From MD308 sp051888795 (GTDB lineage: Bacteria; Bacillota; Clostridia; Lachnospirales; Lachnospiraceae): 20,023 nt of DNA. The translations under genes and the position numbers were made by a program. The notes beneath the pieces are model-generated. The model was not told the DNA's origin, made no database searches, and saw only the letters and a list, made by a program, of their open reading frames with translations. Every line of letters begins with the position of its first letter. Positions within the stretch are counted from its first letter, which is position 1. The stretch is taken from the NCBI GenBank assembly GCA_051888795.1, contig JBJFCD010000045.1, positions 1 through 20,023 on the forward strand, written 5' to 3'. Shown one piece after another: positions 15,399-20,023 of the stretch.

Positions 15399-16385
15399 AT
15401 GTTATATTTATCAAGAGAAGATATCAGCAAGGTTATTACAATGAAAGAAGTTATTGCTTCTGTAAAGAAAGCATTTGAAATGGTGGCAGAGGATACAGTA
15501 GATATCCCGCTCAGAACGAAGATTCCGGCACCGAAGACGGAAGGTGAATTTCTGTTCATGCCGGCTTATGCAGAAAGTCTTGATGCAGCAGCAGTGAAGG
15601 TTATTAATATTTTTTCAAAGAATATTGAAAAGGGACTGATCAGTGCTCCGGCACAGACAATGTTGATTGACGGTAAGACCGGATACGTACAGGCTATTTT
15701 GGATGGCAATTACGTAACACAGCTGAGAACAGGTGCTTCTTCAGGAGTTGCATTTGAACTTTTAGCAAAAAAAGATGCAAAGATCGGCGGAATGATCGGT
15801 ACAGGCGGACAGGCTACAACACAGCTTGAAGCTATGATCTGTGCATGCGATCTTGAGGAAGTTAAAGTTTATGATCTGAACAGAGAAAGACTGGAAAACT
15901 TCTGTAAAGCAATGAATGAACAGCTTGGACATTATGGAACAAAAATCACACCAGCTGACAGTGCTGATGATGCAACAGTAGATGCGGATGTATTTATCAC
16001 TGTTACTCCTTCACCGAAGCCGGTGTTCGACGGAACAAAGATTAAACCGGGCTGCACGATCAGTTGTGTAGGTACATACGAGCCGCACAAACATGAGATG
16101 GATCCGGCTGTGCTTCCGAGAACAAGCAAAATTTACTGTGATTCTGTGAGCGCAGCTCTTGCAGAGACCGGAGATCTTCTCATTCCGATGGCAGAGGGAA
16201 TTATTTCTGAGGCTGACATTACAGGAAATATCGGTGATGTATCTCTCGGAAAGATTGTTGGAAGAGAAAACGATGAAGAGATTATTGTATATGAAACTGT
16301 CGGCGTGGCAGCACAGGATCTCTGCGCAGCTAAGGTAATCTATGACAGAGCAGTTGAGCTTGGAATCGGAACTGAATTAAAATAA
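15399..16385 (+). CDS. Ornithine cyclodeaminase/mu-crystallin-family protein
   Basis: Cytoplasmic NAD(P)-dependent protein of 328 residues, the usual length of the OCD/mu-crystallin family (ornithine cyclodeaminase, alanine dehydrogenase, ketimine reductase). AGAAGGAGA precedes the ATG. Arg40, Lys67 (KVIN) and Arg110 (LRTGASSG) match the substrate-binding residues; GTGGQA (134-139) is the nucleotide-binding turn and Asp159 at the end of the second strand suggests NAD rather than NADP. The catalytic Asp of true ornithine cyclodeaminase (Asp228 of the Pseudomonas enzyme, in GGDCPGK as I recall it) aligns with Tyr227 in VGTYEPHK, so proline formation from ornithine is unlikely. An imine reductase, amino-acid dehydrogenase or related activity is more plausible. 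It is the third gene of the operon. Confidence 0.87.
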   Translation: MLYLSREDISKVITMKEVIASVKKAFEMVAEDTVDIPLRTKIPAPKTEGEFLFMPAYAESLDAAAVKVINIFSKNIEKGLISAPAQTMLIDGKTGYVQAILDGNYVTQLRTGASSGVAFELLAKKDAKIGGMIGTGGQATTQLEAMICACDLEEVKVYDLNRERLENFCKAMNEQLGHYGTKITPADSADDATVDADVFITVTPSPKPVFDGTKIKPGCTISCVGTYEPHKHEMDPAVLPRTSKIYCDSVSAALAETGDLLIPMAEGIISEADITGNIGDVSLGKIVGRENDEEIIVYETVGVAAQDLCAAKVIYDRAVELGIGTELK

Positions 16386-16413
16386 TATTAATAGAAAGAA
16401 AGGTGGGAGTAAT

Positions 16414-16626
16414 ATGCCGCATATTTCAATTAAAATGTATCCTGGAAGAAGTGAGGAACTTAAAAAAGACATCGCAGTTAAGACCAGAGATTTCCTTGTA
16501 GCAGAGATGGGAATGGATGCAAAATATTTTTCCGTATCCGTAGAGGAAGTGGAAAAAGAAAAATGGCAGGAAGAAGTCGTTGATAAGATTGATGACAAAG
16601 ACCTGTATGTAGAAGCAAATTTCTAA
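16414..16626 (+). CDS. 4-oxalocrotonate tautomerase-family protein (PptA-like)
   Basis: Small tautomerase-superfamily protein of 70 residues including the initiator Met. After Met removal the N-terminal Pro1, the family's general base, is exposed (PHISIKMYPGRSEE). Arg11 of classical 4-oxalocrotonate tautomerase is present, but position 39 is Ser instead of the catalytic Arg. The opening MPHI-IK and the later Ser-rich strand followed by EKW resemble E. coli PptA (YdcE). GGTGGGAG precedes the ATG, 28 bases after the OCD-family gene. It probably interconverts enol/keto or enamine/imine forms of an intermediate made by the other enzymes of the operon, but its substrate is unknown. It is the last gene before the terminator at 16695. 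Confidence 0.87.
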   Translation: MPHISIKMYPGRSEELKKDIAVKTRDFLVAEMGMDAKYFSVSVEEVEKEKWQEEVVDKIDDKDLYVEANF

Positions 16627-16694
16627 GAATTTGTGAACCCCGAATAAAATATACAAAACCGAATTATACTCCAGATAAATTTGGAAACTAAAAC

Positions 16695-16732
16695 AGGCAC
16701 GAAGCAGAAGCTTCGTGCCTTAACTTTATTTA
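16695..16732 (+). terminator. Terminator of the LysR-linked operon
   Basis: AGGCACGAAGC (16695-16705) and GCTTCGTGCCT (16710-16720) form a perfect 11-bp stem with an AGAA loop, followed by the T-rich TAACTTTATTTA. It closes the four-gene operon about 70 bases after the tautomerase stop. Confidence 0.9.
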
Positions 16733-16762
16733 TACTATTGCTTTTTTATACTATTGCTTTTT
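16731..16762. repeat. Perfect 16-bp tandem duplication
   Basis: TATACTATTGCTTTTT occurs twice back to back, at 16731-16746 and 16747-16762. It fills the space between the operon terminator and the -35 element of the next promoter. It looks like a recent slippage or duplication event. Confidence 0.9.
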
Positions 16763-16789
16763 GAAATTTTTACAAAAGCATGCTATCAT
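16761..16789 (+). promoter_or_regulatory. Extended -10 promoter of the large surface protein gene
   Basis: TTGAAA (16761-16766), 17 bases, TATCAT (16784-16789), with TGC directly before the -10 giving an extended -10 element. It would start RNA near 16796 and leave a leader of about 57 bases before ATG 16853. Confidence 0.7.
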
Positions 16790-16852
16790 GTAGAAAATAT
16801 CTACTTTATCAGCAGATGCTATTTAAATATATTATTCGAGAGGAGGTTAATT

Positions 16853-19741
16853 ATGAAAAGAAAAAAATTATTTAGTATGTTACTTGCGGTAGCGATGTTT
16901 TTTTCATTACTTCCGATACAAACATATGCTTATTCTAAGGAGCAGGCGACGCTTACATTTTCTGATGAAGGAATAACTGAAACAGTATCCGGTAATGGAT
17001 ATACAATTAGCGACTCTGTGTTGGTTATAACATCTGATGGCACTTATAGAATTACCGGAGGCAGCACATCGGGAAGAATAGAGGTATCTAAAGAATTATC
17101 AAATGTTACACTTATTCTTGACAATTTGACCCTCGCCAATTCTGAAACTGCACCGATAATTGTGAAAAAGAATTCGTCTGTTCTTTTGAAACTGGAAGGG
17201 ACAAGTACAATTACGAATAACGAAGCCCCAGAAAAAGAAACAACTGATCCCGATAATTTTGAGGGTGCAGCAGTCAAGGTGAAATCAGGTTCTTCGTTGG
17301 CGATTTTTGGAAGTGGAACAATAAATGCAATCGGAAATGCTAAGAATGCAATCAAAGGTGGCGCTGAAAGTTCATTAACGGTTGATGGAGGAATCATTAA
17401 CGCGACTGCCGTTTCCAATGGTATCGGATTTGACGGAAGCATTGTTATTAATGCGGGTACATTTGTCATAACAGCAGGAAACGACGGATTAAAATCTGAA
17501 CCAGACGAGGGCGATACAGCATCTGACGGAATCGTTACGATTAATGGTGGGGATTTTGAAATTAATGCTCAAGGAGATGGAATCCAGGCCGCTGAAAGAC
17601 TTACAATAAACAATGGAGACTTTAATATCAAAACACTTGATGGATATAGCAGCAAATCGTTTGATAAAGATACAATGAGTTGTAAGGGATTAAAAGTGTC
17701 AGGAAATAATGACAATGAAACAGAACCAACAAATGAACTTGTTATTAATGGTGGAACCTTTGAGTTAAATACTGCGGATGATGGAATTCATTCTGAAGGA
17801 TATTGCGATATTACAGGTGGTACATTCAATATTTATGCCGGAGATGATGGAGTACATGCAGATGCAACGCTGACCCTTGGCAGTGAAAACGGATATGAGC
17901 GTGACCCGGAAATAAAAATATATGACTCATACGAAGGGCTAGAGGGTGTTACTATAAATGCGTATTCAGGTAAATATTATGTAAAAGCTTCTGATGATGG
18001 TATTAATGCAGCAGGAGGAAGTTCTAATGGTACGAGTGGAGGCAATCATGATTCGTTTGTACCTGGAGGACAACGTCCGGGACAGGGCGGTTCTAATACC
18101 GGAGGGCAAAATTCTTCTGCAGGAAACTATTCGCTGAACATATCCGGAGGCAAATTCTACGTTGATTGTCAGGGAGATGGTCTTGATTCTAACGGAGCAC
18201 TGAATCTTTCAGGTGGCGATATTACAGTTTTATCAATGCGCGGGGGTGGAGATAATTCTCCTCTTGATGCGGACGGTACAATCTTAATAAATGGTGCAAC
18301 TGTATTTGCTGCCGGTTCGAAGGGAATGGGAGTTAATCTCTCTGGCGCCAGTCAAAGTGTCTATACAAATACAAGCTCATACAGTGCTAACACAGTGGTT
18401 AATGTTTCAAGTTCAGAAACTGTTCTTCGCAGTGAAAAACTTGTCAGAGATATAAATTATTTACTATATTCAGCACCAGATATGGGTAATTGCTCGGTTT
18501 CTACCGGAGCAAGTCTTTATAGCTGTAAATCAAATGCGTTTGCTCATAGTTGGGATGATGGAACAGTAGAAAAAGATGCTTCTACAGATTCGGAAGGCCT
18601 TGTGAAATATACTTGCAAAGATTGTAATCTGATTGAATACAAAACAATAGCAAAACTTGCTTTTCCAAATGAATATACGGAAAGTGATACTTCTACAGAA
18701 CCGGAAGTTGATGATATTGTTTACACTGCTACATTTAATATCGATGAGCATACAAAAATACTTGTATACTATACGCAAAATTATGAAAAAGCCAGCGAGG
18801 AAAATGTAACATCAGCTATTGCAAGAAACAGTGATACAAGTCTGCCGGATGGAACAGGAGACGGACAGATAAACTTCCGCGTAGTGACAGATGATGGATA
18901 TGAGGTTGAGCAAGTTAATGTTGATGGAACATATAAAAATATCAAAGATCTTTCGTCTACAGAACAAATAAGTAATCTGTATAGAATCACAAAAATAGAA
19001 AGTGACCTTACAATTACTGTTACAACAACGCAGAAAACAGATGAAGAACCGTCTGGAGGATGTATTCATAATTATGCAACAACGTGGAGTAAGGATGCAA
19101 CATATCATTGGAAAGAGTGTGAGTGCGGAGATAAGATAGATGTTGCAGAACATACCTTTGATGCTGGAAAAGTTACAAAAGCCGCAACCGAGACGGCAGA
19201 AGGAGTGAAGACTTACACTTGTACGGTTTGTGGGCAGACAAAGACGGAAGCGATTCCGAAGCTGGAGGTAACCGGCATAAAGATTCTTGATGCTAGCAAG
19301 AAAGAAGTATCTTACGTGAAAGCACCAAATAAAAACCAGACCGTAATTAAAGTGCCAAGTACAATTACAGTAAACAAAGTGACATATAAAGTTGTTAAGA
19401 TTGAAGATGGCGCATTTAGGGGAAATAATAAAGTGACAAGGATTGTTCTCCCAAGCTCTATTAAGATTATCGGTAAGAATGCATTTAGAGGATGTACATC
19501 GCTTACAAAGATTACAATACCAAGTAAGGTGACAAAGATCGGAGCTAATGCATTCAATGGATGTAAGAAACTGAAGACAATTATTATTAAGACAAGAAAA
19601 TTAAAGGCTAAAACGGTTGGTAAAAATGCATTTAAGGGAACACCGAAGAAAGCAAAAATGACGGTTTCAAAGAAAAGTCTGAAATTATATAAGAAATTTA
19701 TGAAGAATAAAGGCTTTAAAGGGAAAATAAGAGTTAGCTAA
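16853..19741 (+). CDS. Large secreted mosaic protein: Cthe_2159-like beta-helix, Cys modules, LRR
   Basis: Exported protein of 962 residues, probably a cell-surface carbohydrate-binding or adhesion factor. The ATG at 16853 follows GAGGAGG; upstream in-frame codons lack a ribosome site and overlap the promoter. Signal peptide 1-26 (cleavage after TYA). Residues about 30-550 form a right-handed beta-helix resembling Cthe_2159-type carbohydrate-binding domains, with six recurring turns of the form (D/G/N)DG(I/V/L) such as DDGIHSEG, DDGVHADA and GDGLDSNG, likely calcium sites. A Gly/Ser/Asn/Gln-rich loop interrupts it near 386-423. Two CxxC modules follow, Cys588/Cys591 and Cys790/Cys793, separated by a beta-rich segment. 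The C-terminal 130 residues are BspA-type leucine-rich repeats (NAFRGCTSL, NAFNGCKKL) ending in a very basic tail. No sortase signal or transmembrane anchor is seen. Monocistronic, with its own promoter and terminator. Confidence 0.88.
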   Translation: MKRKKLFSMLLAVAMFFSLLPIQTYAYSKEQATLTFSDEGITETVSGNGYTISDSVLVITSDGTYRITGGSTSGRIEVSKELSNVTLILDNLTLANSETAPIIVKKNSSVLLKLEGTSTITNNEAPEKETTDPDNFEGAAVKVKSGSSLAIFGSGTINAIGNAKNAIKGGAESSLTVDGGIINATAVSNGIGFDGSIVINAGTFVITAGNDGLKSEPDEGDTASDGIVTINGGDFEINAQGDGIQAAERLTINNGDFNIKTLDGYSSKSFDKDTMSCKGLKVSGNNDNETEPTNELVINGGTFELNTADDGIHSEGYCDITGGTFNIYAGDDGVHADATLTLGSENGYERDPEIKIYDSYEGLEGVTINAYSGKYYVKASDDGINAAGGSSNGTSGGNHDSFVPGGQRPGQGGSNTGGQNSSAGNYSLNISGGKFYVDCQGDGLDSNGALNLSGGDITVLSMRGGGDNSPLDADGTILINGATVFAAGSKGMGVNLSGASQSVYTNTSSYSANTVVNVSSSETVLRSEKLVRDINYLLYSAPDMGNCSVSTGASLYSCKSNAFAHSWDDGTVEKDASTDSEGLVKYTCKDCNLIEYKTIAKLAFPNEYTESDTSTEPEVDDIVYTATFNIDEHTKILVYYTQNYEKASEENVTSAIARNSDTSLPDGTGDGQINFRVVTDDGYEVEQVNVDGTYKNIKDLSSTEQISNLYRITKIESDLTITVTTTQKTDEEPSGGCIHNYATTWSKDATYHWKECECGDKIDVAEHTFDAGKVTKAATETAEGVKTYTCTVCGQTKTEAIPKLEVTGIKILDASKKEVSYVKAPNKNQTVIKVPSTITVNKVTYKVVKIEDGAFRGNNKVTRIVLPSSIKIIGKNAFRGCTSLTKITIPSKVTKIGANAFNGCKKLKTIIIKTRKLKAKTVGKNAFKGTPKKAKMTVSKKSLKLYKKFMKNKGFKGKIRVS

Positions 19742-19750
19742 GATTGAATG

Positions 19751-19800
19751 GGAGCTGAATGGCATGAAGTGCCATTCAGCTCCTCAATTATTATTGTTCT
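19751..19800 (+). terminator. Terminator after the large surface protein
   Basis: GGAGCTGAATGGCA (19751-19764) and TGCCATTCAGCTCC (19770-19783) form a perfect 14-bp stem with a 5-base loop, followed by TCAATTATTATTGTTCT. It lies between convergent genes and may also stop the minus-strand transcript ending at 19807, although the T-tract on that side is weak. Confidence 0.88.
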
Positions 19801-19806
19801 GCCCTG

Positions 19807-19923
19807 TCACGCAGGAAGTTGGTTTCTGGCCGCATCCACAAAAATTAAAGTCAGAGCGATATATCCGACAAGAACCAATACAATTAAAGATACCAGTAGT
19901 AATACGGCCATTCCCAGCGTCAT
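19807..19923 (-). CDS. 38-residue single-pass membrane protein
   Basis: A short open frame of 38 residues, unrecognised. ATG at 19923 overlaps the stop of the upstream frame in an ATGA junction, and AAGGTGAT stands 8 bases before it, inside that upstream gene, so translation is probably coupled. The product begins MTLGMAVLLLVSLIVLVLVG, a single hydrophobic helix of about 24 residues, and ends in a short polar tail with Asp, Arg and Asn (DAARNQLPA). Such products are often small subunits or regulators of a membrane complex. The presence of both a ribosome site and coupling supports it being real. Confidence 0.6.
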   Translation of the reverse strand: MTLGMAVLLLVSLIVLVLVGYIALTLIFVDAARNQLPA

Positions 19924-20023
19924 TCGTTTATCACCTTTTTATAGAGAGTATCTTCAACACGCAGCGTATCGACAATATCGGTAAACCAGTGCAACTCACT
20001 CAGGAATTTCTGGCGTAGTTCTT
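19920..20023 (-). CDS. C-terminal fragment of a gene cut by the window edge
   Basis: The last 33 codons of a minus-strand gene are visible, ending at the TGA at 19922-19920; its start lies beyond 20023. The fragment (ELRQKFLSELHWFTDIVDTL and onward to VINE) is polar and helix-like. The stretch 19801-20023 is about 44 percent GC, somewhat above the neighbouring surface-protein genes. No family was recognised from the fragment. It forms an operon with the 38-residue membrane protein. Confidence 0.6.
   Translation of the reverse strand, partial: ELRQKFLSELHWFTDIVDTLRVEDTLYKKVINE

Noticed and set aside
19748..20018. Two plus-strand open frames after the large surface protein
   Set aside because: They start in the terminator hairpin, have no ribosome site and run antisense to the coupled minus-strand frames, which have an ATGA junction and a ribosome site.

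Overview
The window looks like chromosomal DNA from a low-GC, Gram-positive gut-type Clostridia, most likely a Lachnospiraceae member. The basis is AT-rich sequence with strong AGGAGG ribosome sites, ABC sugar transport with a lipoprotein binding protein, Lys-rich secreted proteins carrying FN3, PPC and leucine-rich-repeat modules, and many compact intrinsic terminators. This placement is an inference from style; no marker gene is present. No rRNA, tRNA, CRISPR array or transposase was seen.

Region 1 (about 370-8050, + strand) is a sugar uptake and catabolism operon. It encodes a lipoprotein binding protein, a double-domain ABC ATPase, two permeases, a rhamnulokinase-type FGGY kinase, a FucA-type class II aldolase and a DeoR-family regulator. 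It starts at a TTGACA/TAACAT promoter with repeated AATGTT boxes and ends in a perfect 12-bp terminator stem. A second terminator lies between the binding protein and the ATPase and probably makes the binding protein the most abundant product. The expected route is import of a deoxyhexose or related sugar, 1-phosphorylation of the ketose and aldol cleavage. No isomerase is in the cluster.

Region 2 (8091-11542) holds three secreted proteins: a minus-strand Ig-like/FN3 protein, a divergent plus-strand PPC/FN3 protein, and a convergent minus-strand small Lys-rich protein. Promoters and a shared bidirectional terminator can be read between them.

Region 3 (11632-16720) is the most unusual part. 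A LysR-type regulator is divergent from a compact four-gene operon: an IlvD/Edd-family protein, a TSUP (TauE/SafE-like) membrane protein, an ornithine cyclodeaminase/mu-crystallin-family protein and a PptA-like tautomerase. Each of the three soluble proteins lacks at least one key residue of the enzyme it would be named after, so the usual names probably mislead. The operon could encode an undescribed small-acid or amino-acid pathway ending in imine/enamine chemistry.

Region 4 (16731-20023) carries a 962-residue secreted mosaic protein (Cthe_2159-like beta-helix, Cys/His modules, C-terminal leucine-rich repeats) with its own promoter and terminator. The edge of a minus-strand operon follows, with a 38-residue single-pass membrane protein translationally coupled to a gene that runs off the window.
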